DNA from: Phycisphaerales bacterium
Lineage (GTDB): Bacteria > Planctomycetota > Phycisphaerae > UBA1845 > UTPLA1
NCBI GenBank assembly: GCA_020639075.1
Contig: JACKHI010000001.1
Location: forward strand, 5,394,001-5,458,000
DNA: 64,000 bases
Direction of reading: 5' to 3'
The notes beneath the pieces were generated by a model. It did no database searches, was not told the DNA's origin, and saw nothing but the letters and a program-made list of their open reading frames with translations. Position 1 is the first letter of the stretch, and every line of letters starts with the position of its first letter. Shown here piece by piece: positions 43,719-52,407 of the stretch. The translations under genes and the position numbers were made by a program.

Positions 43719-44090
43719 ATGATCATTGTCAACACCGAAACAATTCCAGGCTACCCCATCCGCGAGGTCAAAGGACTCGTCCAGGGCAATACCATTCGCG
43801 CCAAACACCTGGGCCGCGACCTGATGGCAGGCCTGAAGAACCTCGTCGGCGGTGAGTTGAAGGGATACACAGAACTGCTGACGGAAGCCCGTCGCGAAGC
43901 CATGCAGCGGATGATCATGCAGGCGCAACAACTCGGAGCGAACGCGATCGTCAACACACGCTTCACGACGAGTGCCGTTACGCAAGGCGCCGCCGAACTC
44001 TATGCCTATGGAACGGCTGTTATCGTCGATGCACCGACCGCCGCGCCGAGCCGACCGGCTGCCGATTCCTTCCAGCCCGGAGTGCGCTGA
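43719..44090 (+). CDS. YbjQ/UPF0145 family protein
   Basis: 123 residues. YbjQ features are IIVNTETIPGYPIREVKGLVQGN (2-24), DLMAGLKNLVGGELKGYTELL (34-54) and an AAELYAYGTAVIV closing strand. Proteins of this family form pentamers and are annotated as putative heavy-metal-binding, with little experimental support. A second family member with a membrane anchor starts one base after its stop, so the two are coupled. The Ala/Pro-rich C-terminal tail is not part of the domain. Confidence 0.9.
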   Translation: MIIVNTETIPGYPIREVKGLVQGNTIRAKHLGRDLMAGLKNLVGGELKGYTELLTEARREAMQRMIMQAQQLGANAIVNTRFTTSAVTQGAAELYAYGTAVIVDAPTAAPSRPAADSFQPGVR

Positions 44091-44091
44091 A

Positions 44092-44556
44092 ATGGAATAC
44101 GAACTATTGATTTTCCTGATTCCGTGGCTGTTGCCGGTCATCTGGTCGGTCATCGGTTACATGACGGAGAAGAAGCATCTGCAGAGTCTTGACGAGCGCG
44201 AGGCCGCGGCCCGGGATATCGTGGTTACCAACCTCAAGACCGTGGCGAACCCTGAGTCCGTGCAGCGGGCCCAGCTTGTAGCCGGCAACGTCGTGATCGG
44301 GACGGATTATTTCAAAACACTGGTCACGAATCTCAGAAACCTCGTCGGCGGCGAAATGAAAGCGGCACAGCGACTGTTGACACGTGCTCGTCGCGAAGCC
44401 CTCCTTAGATTGCTGGACGAAGCTCGCGAAATGGGCGCGACTGAAGTCTGGAATCTCCGCTATCAATTCTGCAACATCCAGCAGATGTCCGGGAACAAGG
44501 GAGCCATGTCCGTCGAGATCTACGCCTACGGCACAGCCATCACCCGCAAGACGTAG
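44092..44556 (+). CDS. Membrane-anchored YbjQ/UPF0145-like protein
   Basis: 154 residues. A single N-terminal helix (LLIFLIPWLLPVIWSVIGYM, about 4-23) precedes a YbjQ-like domain: IVVTNLKTV, LVAGNVVIGTDYFKTLVTNLRNLVGGEMKAAQRLL and EIYAYGTAI. The NLVGGE segment and the final AYGTA strand match the upstream product, so the two are paralogues from a tandem duplication, one soluble and one anchored. The ATG at 44092 follows the previous stop by one base. The pair may co-assemble at the membrane (inference). Confidence 0.85.
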   Translation: MEYELLIFLIPWLLPVIWSVIGYMTEKKHLQSLDEREAAARDIVVTNLKTVANPESVQRAQLVAGNVVIGTDYFKTLVTNLRNLVGGEMKAAQRLLTRARREALLRLLDEAREMGATEVWNLRYQFCNIQQMSGNKGAMSVEIYAYGTAITRKT

Positions 44557-44568
44557 CGAATTCGATTT

Positions 44569-45462
44569 GTGTCGAATGACGGAAAGCGCCTGCGTTGCTT
44601 AATACCTGAGATGTTGTCGGAAGAGCCTCCTGACAATCCGTCATCGATCGATCCGCCGGGGCCACCCCGGCAGAGGGCTGAGGATGCGCAACCGCCCGTA
44701 CAGCGAATTCCGGGTTACACGTCCGAGGAACTCGCGCGACACTCCGTCTTCAACGAGCTGAACATATTTCCCGGCCGGCCGAACGAAGTGATTCAAACTG
44801 ACTGGAGCTGCAGCCAGTGCGGCTACAACCTCCGTGGGCTGATGACCGGCGAGAAGTGCCCCGAGTGCGGCAGCATCGAGCTCTTTCGACCGCCGCCGCC
44901 CGGGCAGATCAGTTACGCCACATGGTACGCGGAGCGCAAGAAAAACGCGTCCAACCTGAAGGCGTTTCTACTTCTGGTCGTCATCGTTATCGCCGGCGGT
45001 CCCTTCGCCGTCGTCGGGACGTTTCTCTCCCAGATGATTCCGACGTTTCTCGGTCCGATCGTCGTCGGTCCATCCATCGAAGAGATCATGAAGATCTCAT
45101 TGATACTCCTCGTGGTCGAGACCAGGCCGTTTCTCATTCGGCGGCAGGATGAAATCACGTTCGCCGCGCTCGCCGGTGCGCTCGGATTCGCATTCATCGA
45201 GAATCTGCTGTACCTCAAAGTGTACATCCCGAATCCGACGCTCGAGCTGGAAATCTGGCGTTGGACAGTCTGCACGATGCTCCACGTCACTTGCACGCTC
45301 ATTGCGTCGCGCGGCGTGATCGCCGTCTGGCGCGCGACTGACGAACAAATGCGCATTCCCATGGTCCAGCTGATGTATCGTCCCATCCTTATCGCGATCG
45401 TGGTCCACGGATCATACAACGCGATCGTGACGCTTGTCGGCATCGCCGGTTTCGACTTCTGA
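44569..45462 (+). CDS. PrsW-type intramembrane protease with N-terminal zinc ribbon
   Basis: 297 residues (GTG start; ATG at 44611 possible). A Pro-rich lead is followed by a zinc ribbon, CSQCGYNLRG (81-90) and CPECGS (97-102), then a membrane domain. PrsW motifs are present: GPSIEEIMK with E171/E172, FAFIENLLY with E211/N212, MLHV with H239 and HGSYN with H280. PrsW cleaves the anti-sigma factor RsiW in Bacillus and is the model for this family. The fused ribbon, identical in style to those of other membrane proteins here, may sense metal or bind a partner. It lies 12 bp after the second YbjQ gene. Confidence 0.85.
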   Translation: MSNDGKRLRCLIPEMLSEEPPDNPSSIDPPGPPRQRAEDAQPPVQRIPGYTSEELARHSVFNELNIFPGRPNEVIQTDWSCSQCGYNLRGLMTGEKCPECGSIELFRPPPPGQISYATWYAERKKNASNLKAFLLLVVIVIAGGPFAVVGTFLSQMIPTFLGPIVVGPSIEEIMKISLILLVVETRPFLIRRQDEITFAALAGALGFAFIENLLYLKVYIPNPTLELEIWRWTVCTMLHVTCTLIASRGVIAVWRATDEQMRIPMVQLMYRPILIAIVVHGSYNAIVTLVGIAGFDF

Positions 45463-45489
45463 TTTGGATTGACAATTGTTTGTGAAGCG

Positions 45490-46509
45490 TCAGTGCATGA
45501 ACTCGCGATCCGTCGGCTTGTCGTCGTCCGTCCGGACCTTGGGTTGATCCTGCGTCCACTCTTTGTGCTCGTCGTGCGATGTGTTGAGCGGCTCGATGTG
45601 CATCGTCACGTGCGCCGCGGGCCATTCCGCGAGAATCGCATCCTCGATTTCGTGGCTCAGATCGTGGGCCTGAATCACGGTCGTCTCCGGTTGCACGACG
45701 AGATGCATTTCGATGTGTCGCTCGACGCCGGCCTGACGTGTGCGCAGTCCGTGGATCTCGACGAATCGATGACCGAACGGATCGATCAATTCGCTCAGCC
45801 GGGCGACTTCCGCGCGCGGCAGCGAAACGTCCATCATCTGGTTCCAGACCTGTCGAAGTACTTGCCAGGCGATTCCCAGCAGGCACACGGCGACGCCAAG
45901 CGCCAGCAACGTGTCCATCACCGGCCAATTGCCCAGCGAACCGACGAGCAGGCCGATTGCCAGACCGCCCGTGATGTAGATGTGCGTTCGCAGGTGCATC
46001 GCCTCGGCATAGATCGCCGGCGATCCGGACGTTCTCGCGATTCGCATCAGGTAGATCGACACGATGTAGTAGAAGATCGCCGCCGCCAGCATGAACGCGC
46101 AGACGTACGTTGGTATTGACGGCGGCGCCTCGCCCGACATCAACCGCGCCAATGCCCGCCACGCGATGCCGATTCCGGCGAAAAGCACGAAGAACCCCTC
46201 GACGCCGGCGCCGAGCGCTTCGTATTTGCCGTAGCCGAAGGGATGCCGTCGATCCGCCGGTCGCGCCGCCAGGTATATCGTCACAAGGACGATCACGGAG
46301 TCCACACCGTCCAGCATCGTGTGGATGCCCTCGGCGATGAGGCTCTCCAATTGCAGCAGAAAGCCCAATAACAACTCGATCACGGCGACAGACATGCTGG
46401 CGGCGATGGCGACGTGCACGGCGCGCTTGCGAATCTGTGTGTTCTGATCGCGAACGTCGACATGGGAAATGGCCTGGTGCACGCCGAATACCATGACTGC
46501 AAGTCGCAT
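45490..46509 (-). CDS. Cation diffusion facilitator (CDF) metal efflux transporter
   Basis: 339 residues from the ATG at 46509 (46518 also possible). Six membrane segments fit CDF topology. The TM2 metal-site motif is H-x-x-x-D in IAEGIHTMLDGVDS; the TM5 equivalent reads AEAMHLRTHIYIT, so the usual aspartate four residues after the histidine is replaced by histidine. The short RHPFGYGKYE cytoplasmic loop is typical. The C-terminal cytoplasmic domain (about 240-320, with GVERHIEMHLVVQPE) should dimerise and bind metal. The altered site could change specificity among Zn, Fe, Co and Mn. It is convergent with the PrsW gene. Confidence 0.88.
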   Translation of the reverse strand: MRLAVMVFGVHQAISHVDVRDQNTQIRKRAVHVAIAASMSVAVIELLLGFLLQLESLIAEGIHTMLDGVDSVIVLVTIYLAARPADRRHPFGYGKYEALGAGVEGFFVLFAGIGIAWRALARLMSGEAPPSIPTYVCAFMLAAAIFYYIVSIYLMRIARTSGSPAIYAEAMHLRTHIYITGGLAIGLLVGSLGNWPVMDTLLALGVAVCLLGIAWQVLRQVWNQMMDVSLPRAEVARLSELIDPFGHRFVEIHGLRTRQAGVERHIEMHLVVQPETTVIQAHDLSHEIEDAILAEWPAAHVTMHIEPLNTSHDEHKEWTQDQPKVRTDDDKPTDREFMH

Positions 46510-46596
46510 CGCTTGCAAGTGGCGGGTATAGTTCCCTGCCGTCCCGCGGCACGGGGCCGTCCATCGCTGACTCGACCAGACGCCGTTGACGCTCGT

Positions 46597-47601
46597 ATGA
46601 CTGACCCGCTCGCCACGATCGTGATTCCCAACTATAACGGTGCGAGATTTCTCCCCGCTCTGCTTGGGAGCCTCGCTCGGCAGTCAGACCGGCGGTTCGT
46701 CGTGACGATTGTCGACGACTGCTCGCCCGACGGCGGCGTCGGCGACGCTGCCCGCGACTATCCGTTTGTCGAGGTCGTTCAAAACGAGACGAACCTCGGG
46801 TTCGCCGGCGCCTGCAACGTCGGTCTGCGCCGTGCCCGGACGCCGTTCGTTACGCTGCTCAACAACGACACGACAGTCGACTCTCAGTGGTTCGAGAATG
46901 CGATGGATGCGTTTGACGCGGACGACATCGGTTCCGTCGCCTCGCTGGTGCTCCTTGCCGAACCGCCGCACCTGATCGATTCGGCTGGGGACGTCTACTC
47001 CGTCGCCGGCGGCGCGGCGAAGCGGGCGCACCTCGCGCCGCGCGAAGCCGCCGCAGGATTGTCGGATGAGTGCTTCTCAGCCTGCGGCGCGTCCGCCTTT
47101 TTCCGTCGAAGCGCGCTGGATGCCGTCGGCTTGCTAGATGAAGCGTTCGAGAGTTACTACGAAGACGTCGACCTCGGTTTCCGTCTAGCCTGGGCCGGCT
47201 ATCGATGCCGGTTTGCCGGCAATTCGATCTGCTATCATCACTTGAGCGCTTCGTACAGTCCGAAAGGCTGGAAGTACCATTACAATTCAGCGCGCAACGC
47301 CGAAATCGTCTGGCAGGCGAACATGCCGAAGACGCTACGCCGAAAATTCGCCGGCGCGCGCCGTGCGTTCCTAGCGATCCAGTCCATGAACAAGCTTCGC
47401 CAGGGTGTTTGGCGCGCCTACCGGCAAGGCCGCGCGGCGGGGCGGCGCGACGCTGCGCGCATCGAGGCAAAGCGCGCTGCGCAGCAGAAACTCGCGAGCA
47501 TATCCGACGAGCAGCTCGCGCAGCGCCTCGTACACGACTGGTTCTCCCTCCACGTACGCGGTTCGCTGCGGGCGAATCGTCGGAGGGCGACGTGTGATTA
47601 G
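46597..47601 (+). CDS. Family 2 glycosyltransferase (rhamnosyltransferase-like)
   Basis: 334 residues from the ATG at 46597; an earlier in-frame start overlaps the divergent CDF gene and is not supported. Core motifs: ATIVIPNYNGARFL (6-19), VVTIVDDCSPDGG (33-45), ETNLGFAGACNVGL (67-80), VTLLNNDTTVD with the NND variant of DxD, and a YYEDVDLGFRLAWAGYR acceptor/catalytic segment. The NLGFA and EDVDLGFR pair is typical of rhamnosyl/GlcNAc transferases for O-antigen-like polymers. The last ~70 residues are basic and helical. Its stop overlaps the start of a second GT2 by a few bases, so the two form one unit. Confidence 0.9.
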   Translation: MTDPLATIVIPNYNGARFLPALLGSLARQSDRRFVVTIVDDCSPDGGVGDAARDYPFVEVVQNETNLGFAGACNVGLRRARTPFVTLLNNDTTVDSQWFENAMDAFDADDIGSVASLVLLAEPPHLIDSAGDVYSVAGGAAKRAHLAPREAAAGLSDECFSACGASAFFRRSALDAVGLLDEAFESYYEDVDLGFRLAWAGYRCRFAGNSICYHHLSASYSPKGWKYHYNSARNAEIVWQANMPKTLRRKFAGARRAFLAIQSMNKLRQGVWRAYRQGRAAGRRDAARIEAKRAAQQKLASISDEQLAQRLVHDWFSLHVRGSLRANRRRATCD

Positions 47602-48367
47602 CGTGTTGAGCGTGAACTACCACGCGGCGGAGGACCTGAAGTCCCTTGCGGAGAGCCTGCGCGAGTTTCGCGGCGGCGAGCCCGTTGAACTTGTCGTCTG
47701 CAACAATTCGCGAGCGGAGACTCTGACCCTCGAAAGCACGGACGATTTGCCCGTGACGATTCTCGACGAGGACAACATCGGTTTCGGCGCGGGGATCAAT
47801 CGAGCGTTTTCTGCGTCCAAGGGCGACACGATCTTCATCGCCAATCCAGATGTCCGCGTGACCGATGGCGCTCTGGCCGCCGGCGCCGCCTATCTCGCCG
47901 ACCATCCCGATGCTGGTATCGTGCTGCCGCTGCTCCGCTACCCGGACGGCACGATACAACCATCGGTCCGTCGCTTCTACACGTGGCCCGTTGTTTTCTA
48001 TGCGCGCTCGCCCGTGCGAGGTCTCGCCATCACGCCGCAGTTTTTTCGTGATTATCTTTGCGAGTCGATCGATCGATCCGCGCCGAGCGATGTCGACTGG
48101 GGGCTTGGGGCCGCGATGTTCCTGCGCCGTCGGGACATTGCCGCCACGGGTCCGTTCGACGACAGGTTCTTTCTTTATTTCGAAGACGTTGATCTCTGCC
48201 ATCGCACATGGAAGGCGGGGAGGCGCGTCGTCTACTGCCCGCAGATCGAATGCGTCCATGCCCATCGCCGCGCGAGCCGAAAAGCGTTGTCGGCCGCGGG
48301 CTGGCATCACTTTCAGTCGCTCCTGCGGTTCGTTCGCAAACATCGCGGTCTTCCGAAACGCCCATGA
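47594..48367 (+). CDS. Family 2 glycosyltransferase (rhamnosyltransferase-like)
   Basis: 257 residues from a GTG at 47594 that has GGAGG seven bases upstream and begins directly with the first beta strand (ISVLSVNYHAAEDL). A longer ATG frame from 47405 would add 63 Ser/Arg-rich residues reading off-frame through the previous gene. Motifs include LVVCNNSRAE, DEDNIGFGAGINRAF, IFIANPDVRV (NPD in place of DxD) and FFLYFEDVDLCHRTWKAG. It overlaps the previous GT2 by eight bases and probably adds the next sugar to the same glycan. No membrane helix is apparent. Confidence 0.9.
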   Translation: MISVLSVNYHAAEDLKSLAESLREFRGGEPVELVVCNNSRAETLTLESTDDLPVTILDEDNIGFGAGINRAFSASKGDTIFIANPDVRVTDGALAAGAAYLADHPDAGIVLPLLRYPDGTIQPSVRRFYTWPVVFYARSPVRGLAITPQFFRDYLCESIDRSAPSDVDWGLGAAMFLRRRDIAATGPFDDRFFLYFEDVDLCHRTWKAGRRVVYCPQIECVHAHRRASRKALSAAGWHHFQSLLRFVRKHRGLPKRP

Positions 48368-48469
48368 ATCGCGCCGGACTGACGCCGGCGTCGGCTGGCA
48401 ATCGCGTCGGGCTTTGGTTAAAGTCGATGCGTCATTGAGCGGCCGAGCGAGTCGGCCGATGGAGCCACG

Positions 48470-49642
48470 ATGGAATTCAAGGCGGCGATCAGTACGCATC
48501 GCGAACCCGAGGGCATCGTCGACGATCTTCTTTCCAATGGGTTCGTCGCGCGCCCCGATCTCGCCATCCTGTTCGTCTCACCGCACCATGAAGATGCCTG
48601 CGAAGAACTCCTGCAGGTCGTTCTCGACAAGACTGGCGCAAGCAACCTCATCGGCTGCACGGGCGAGAGCATCATCGGTCCGGCGAGTGAGCTCGAACGC
48701 ACGCCTGCCGTCGCGTTGTGGACGGCCGCGTTGCCCGGCGTTCGCGTGCTGCCATTCGTTATCGATCTCGACGACGTGAACAACTTCGAGACCGTCGAGG
48801 ATTGGAGCGATCGCATCGGCATCGATCGCGACGAGTCGCCGAGCTTCATCGTCCTGCCCGAACCGTTCACGTTTGGCCCGGCTGTCGAACACACGCTCGG
48901 CCTGATGGACCAGTTGTATCCCGGCAGCACGATCGTCGGCGGCCTGCCCAGCGGCGGAAGCCAGCCGGGGCAGAATCGACTATTCCTCAACGACCAGGTT
49001 CTGCGGCAGGGGCTCATTGGCGTCTCGCTCGCGGGGCCGATTTCCGTCGAGGCGATCGTCTCGCAGGGGTGCCGACCGATCGGCGAGCCGTATGTCGTCA
49101 CCAGCGCCGAACAGAACGTGATCAAGGAGTTGCGTGGTCGACCTGCAGTCGAGATTCTCAGCACGGTGTTCAACCAGGCGGACGAGGCGGACCAGGCATT
49201 GATTCGACAAGGCCGATTGCACATCGGCAGCGCGATCGACGAGGCCCGCAACTCTTTCGGCTCGGGCGATTTTCTGATTCGAAACCTGCTGGACTTCGTT
49301 GACGAAACGGCGATCGCGGTGGCTGCATTCATACGACCCGGCCAGACGATCCAATTCCATATCCGCGACGCCGAGAGCGCCGACAAGGACATGCACCGGC
49401 TGCTCAGCGCGAGCGTCGGCGACAACGCTGCGCCGCCGCGGGGCGGCCTGTTGTTTTCGTGCAACGGCCGCGGCACGCGCATGTTCGAGAGCCCGAACCA
49501 CGACATTTCGATTGTCAACGAACAGGCGCCGGACTGCGCCGTTGCGGGCTTTTTCGCGGCGGGGGAGATCGGACCAGTCGGCGGCAAGACGTTCGTGCAC
49601 GGTCTGACGAGCAGCCTGGTGCTGTTTCGCGACCGGGCGTGA
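48470..49642 (+). CDS. FIST domain sensory protein
   Basis: 390 residues. The N-terminal FIST half contains PDLAILFVSPHHEDACEELLQVV and LIGCTGESIIG, with AVALWTAALPGVRVLPF; the C-terminal FIST_C half includes IRNLLDFVDETAIAVAAFIRPGQTIQFHIRD and GGLLFSCNGRGTRMF, then AVAGFFAAGEIGPVGGKTFVHG. FIST domains sense small molecules, possibly amino acids, and are usually linked to signalling modules. This stand-alone copy has no histidine kinase or cyclase nearby; its output partner is unknown. It is followed by an intergenic hairpin repeat. Confidence 0.88.
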   Translation: MEFKAAISTHREPEGIVDDLLSNGFVARPDLAILFVSPHHEDACEELLQVVLDKTGASNLIGCTGESIIGPASELERTPAVALWTAALPGVRVLPFVIDLDDVNNFETVEDWSDRIGIDRDESPSFIVLPEPFTFGPAVEHTLGLMDQLYPGSTIVGGLPSGGSQPGQNRLFLNDQVLRQGLIGVSLAGPISVEAIVSQGCRPIGEPYVVTSAEQNVIKELRGRPAVEILSTVFNQADEADQALIRQGRLHIGSAIDEARNSFGSGDFLIRNLLDFVDETAIAVAAFIRPGQTIQFHIRDAESADKDMHRLLSASVGDNAAPPRGGLLFSCNGRGTRMFESPNHDISIVNEQAPDCAVAGFFAAGEIGPVGGKTFVHGLTSSLVLFRDRA

Positions 49643-49651
49643 CGGCGAATG

Positions 49652-49689
49652 GGGTGGCCCGTCGCTTCAGCGGTGGGGGCGCGACGATG
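49652..49689 (+). repeat. GGGTGGCCC-type hairpin repeat
   Basis: GGGTGGCCC, then GTCGC-TTCA-GCGGT, then GGGGGCGCGACGATG. The stem is CCCGTCGC paired with GCGGTGGG through two G-T wobbles. Two further copies with other stem sequences are at 61178-61215 and, inverted, 61266-61301. Confidence 0.75.
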
Positions 49690-49846
49690 GCGGCGACGCG
49701 GCTATTGACTTCTTGTCGCGATGCCTGATCGACGCATGATTGCCCGTCGCTGAAGATTCTTCAGACTGCCTTGCAAAATTCTTGTTCGGATTCGATTTCT
49801 ACCCCAGTGACGTCTGATTCGCGGGCATCGGCAACATTTTTTCTCG

Positions 49847-49886
49847 TGCAAACTCCCGCAAAGTCCCGCAAATTCGTGCAAATTCT
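49847..49886 (+). repeat. Four 10-bp tandem repeats in an AT-rich gap
   Basis: Units TGCAAACTCC, CGCAAAGTCC, CGCAAATTCG and TGCAAATTCT sit head to tail with exactly ten-base spacing, that is one DNA helical turn. They lie in the 430-bp gap between the FIST and DUF4236 genes, which otherwise holds no gene I can support. The arrangement could be a protein-binding array. Confidence 0.65.
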
Positions 49887-50074
49887 GATCGCTTCGCACC
49901 GAGGCGATTTCGGCGAGTTGCGGAGCGACGCCATGGTTGAATGCGTGATCGGCGCGTCGGGATAATTGGGGGATTTCGTTCTCTTTTTTTGGCTATTTCC
50001 TGCGTAGGCGTTGGCATTGTTGCGGCCTCGCTATGACGGGGGCGAGACAGGATTGTGTATCCTACAAAAGTGCA

Positions 50075-51151
50075 CTAGGTGCGAGTTGCTAAGTCATGTA
50101 TGCAGCGGGCAAGATCGTCGCCAACACCGACTCTAGACACCTGTATCAGCTCATTAAGGCCAGTATCGCTCCTAAAGCTTATGTCTTCGTAGAGTGCAAT
50201 GGGGAGCTCTCGATTGTTGGTGAAGCGCTTGTCGGGACCGCCGCGTTTGTTAACATATCTCCAAGTCGAGTCGACCACTTTCGCGTCCTCGGGCACACTT
50301 CCCTCTTCAATGAATCGGGTTGCTTCGACCGAGACGATCATGTTCTTATAACTCATGGCACCGACTCTATTCGATTCAAACACAAGAACTCTGTCCGGGA
50401 AGAAGTACAGCGATTGTCTTCCGACTGGGATGACTGGAGCAGTCACGTTTGTTCTTAGTTTGGGCGGACATCCAATGCCAATGGCAATCGGCGTTCGCCT
50501 TATGATAGAGGTAGCGCCGGCATTTCTTTTCTTGTCGATGACCGCGCCCTGCGCCTCAATATGCCATTTGCCTATGCAGTTCGAAAGTCGCTCGAATGCA
50601 CCGTGGAGGTTCTGGTAAGCATGCTGTATATCAGTTTCAAGGTCGAAGAGCAGGACCGTGGTTTTTCTGATGTTGTCCTTGACGAAAGTGTATAAGGTTA
50701 ACGCAATCAGCATCATCGCTGCGATGGTAACAGCAAGTGGGGATTGAGTTTTCTGTAGCACGGCGAATACGATCAAAAAACCTATCGCCGCGACTAACGG
50801 CCATCTCCGAATCTTCCTGTGCTTTGCGTTTATCTCTTCGACAAGATCCGCTGAAGAAGAGTCGACCATCTGGCCCAGTTCGCCACTGTCTATCGCATTC
50901 AATGGGTCGAAATCGATTCCGGGTGTGGAGGGTTGTTGCTGGGGCTCCGTCATCGGTTGACCGTTTCTGCCGTTCACGGACGGTAAGGTCTTTCGATAAT
51001 ACAAACCTCCACGCCCGATGTGAACATAGTTGCCACGAGGTCCGGTTCCGAGTCGAAGCCCCTTTACTCCGGCGGATACACCAACACCGGACTTGGAGAG
51101 GTTAAACCTGAAAGGGCCGACTTTGATCGCTTTGCGGATGTAGAATCCCAT
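50075..51151 (-). CDS. DUF4236 domain membrane protein
   Basis: 358 residues. The first ~55 residues are a textbook DUF4236: GFYIRKAIKVGPFRFNLSKSG (2-22) followed by a GTGPRGNYVHIGRGGLYYRK beta repeat (36-55). A linker leads to two membrane helices (about 118-134 and 139-157), then a soluble domain of ~200 residues containing PIAIGIGCPPKLRTNV and YFFPDRVLVFESNRVGAMSYKNM, like proteins that store or display a per-cell parameter. DUF4236 is widespread, often in mobile or accessory contexts, and its role is unknown. The gene is lower in G+C than the core genes. It is followed on the same strand by no related gene. Confidence 0.85.
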   Translation of the reverse strand: MGFYIRKAIKVGPFRFNLSKSGVGVSAGVKGLRLGTGPRGNYVHIGRGGLYYRKTLPSVNGRNGQPMTEPQQQPSTPGIDFDPLNAIDSGELGQMVDSSSADLVEEINAKHRKIRRWPLVAAIGFLIVFAVLQKTQSPLAVTIAAMMLIALTLYTFVKDNIRKTTVLLFDLETDIQHAYQNLHGAFERLSNCIGKWHIEAQGAVIDKKRNAGATSIIRRTPIAIGIGCPPKLRTNVTAPVIPVGRQSLYFFPDRVLVFESNRVGAMSYKNMIVSVEATRFIEEGSVPEDAKVVDSTWRYVNKRGGPDKRFTNNRELPIALYEDISFRSDTGLNELIQVSRVGVGDDLARCIHDLATRT

Positions 51152-51203
51152 TTTCAGGCTCCTGAGATGAGAAGAAACGCCGTGCTGGACGACGTAGCTG
51201 CGG

Positions 51204-52019
51204 CTAGTCGTCCGCGTCTACCAATTTGCCACAATGCGGGCAAACACGTGTTTGGTTTCTCCGTTTATCGATGGCTTCGACAAAACCGGCGCCGATAATA
51301 CCCGTCGGTAGTGCAAACATACCGATGCCGAGTATGGCGATCACGCTGGCGCACGTCTTGCCGAGTGGCGTAATTGGATACATGTCACCGTAGCCGACGG
51401 TCGTCAGCGTAGCAACGGCCCACCACATTGTCGCCGGAATGCTGGAAAACACCTGCGGTTGCACCGGATATTCGCAGTAGTACAGGACGCTTGAGGAAAC
51501 AACGAGTAACAATCCCATCAGAACAGTCGTCAAAACGAGTTCCTCCTTCTTCGATTTGATGACATGTCGAATGAGCGTCAGGGAACTATAGTAACGACCG
51601 ATCTTTGCGATTCGAAAGATACGAAACAACCGCAAGACTCTGAGTGATCGCAGATCGATGCCCAGAAACGGCAGATAGAAAGGCAGGATCGCCAGCAGAT
51701 CGATGATCGGCATGGGATGCGACATGAAACGCAATCGTCCGGTGATGGGTTTTCGAAATCGTGGATCGACGGTGCACGCCCAGATTCGCAATGAATATTC
51801 AAGCGTAAAGACGATAACGGAAAAAGTCTCGAATGCGTCGAATTGGGCGCCCCATCGCATGCGTATCGATTCGACGGAATCGATGATAACCGCAAGCACA
51901 TTCAGGAAGATCAAGGTGAGGATTAGAATGTCAAACGCTCGACTTGCGCGATCGCCACGTCGCGCTGCCTCGACGATCCCCCAGATCCTGATTCGCGTGG
52001 GCATCCACGGTCTCCCCAA
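51204..52019 (-). CDS. Voltage-gated-type potassium channel
   Basis: 271 residues with the six-helix Kv plan. S1-S3 lie at about 29-50, 63-82 and 103-120; S4 is SLRVLRLFRIFRIAK (about 125-139) with an arginine every third residue; the pore helix WWAVATLTTVGYGD (199-212) holds the K+ selectivity filter TVGYGD. S6 follows (about 223-249). The C-terminal tail ends CPHCGKLVDADD, a single CPxC knuckle that may pair with another subunit's to bind metal in the tetramer. The usual T1 or RCK domain is missing. The gene is moderately AT-rich like the DUF4236 gene beside it on the same strand. Confidence 0.9.
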   Translation of the reverse strand: MGRPWMPTRIRIWGIVEAARRGDRASRAFDILILTLIFLNVLAVIIDSVESIRMRWGAQFDAFETFSVIVFTLEYSLRIWACTVDPRFRKPITGRLRFMSHPMPIIDLLAILPFYLPFLGIDLRSLRVLRLFRIFRIAKIGRYYSSLTLIRHVIKSKKEELVLTTVLMGLLLVVSSSVLYYCEYPVQPQVFSSIPATMWWAVATLTTVGYGDMYPITPLGKTCASVIAILGIGMFALPTGIIGAGFVEAIDKRRNQTRVCPHCGKLVDADD

Positions 52020-52208
52020 TTGATAAGGCGACGCTTGTCGATGAATGGGATCAGTATACGCCCGGCGACGTCTCTTGATAACCGCGGCTGTCCGGGCTGA
52101 AGTTTGGCATTAGCGGTGAGTGGGCAGAAATTCGCGTCGGGGCAACGGGCGTGTGCTTCGGATATTGAGAAATTTCCGCTTTGGTATGGCTGACGGGCCT
52201 CGCAGCAG

Positions 52209-52325
52209 AGCCTTCGAGGCTGGCGGGTCAATCGCGCCGTCCTTCCAGGACGGCACATTTCTTATTGGGTTTCAAACCCACCCTTGAAAGGGTGGGCTAT
52301 TGTCGTTGCGTCCCTGCCGGGACGC
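52209..52325 (+). repeat. Array of four short hairpins
   Basis: In order: AGCCT-TCG-AGGCT (52209), GCCGTCCT-TCC-AGGACGGC (52236), CCCACCCTT-GA-AAGGGTGGG (52277) and GCGTCCC-TGCC-GGGACGC (52308). They are spaced 20-40 bases apart between the K+ channel and small-peptide genes. The element reads into the tandem repeat at 52319. Confidence 0.75.
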
Positions 52326-52387
52326 GTTTCGGGACGCGTTTCGGGTCGCGTTTCGGGATGCGTTTCGGGTTGCGTTTCGGGTTGCGC
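52319..52387 (+). repeat. 12-bp tandem repeat (five and a half units)
   Basis: Consensus GGG(A/T)(C/T)GCGTTTC repeated five times, then a partial GGGTTGCGC. The units drift from GGGACGCGTTTC to GGGTTGCGTTTC. It begins inside the last arm of the preceding hairpin, so it may have grown by slippage there. No coding frame uses it convincingly. Confidence 0.8.
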
Positions 52388-52407
52388 GTGGAGCGCGTCC
52401 GATGTGG

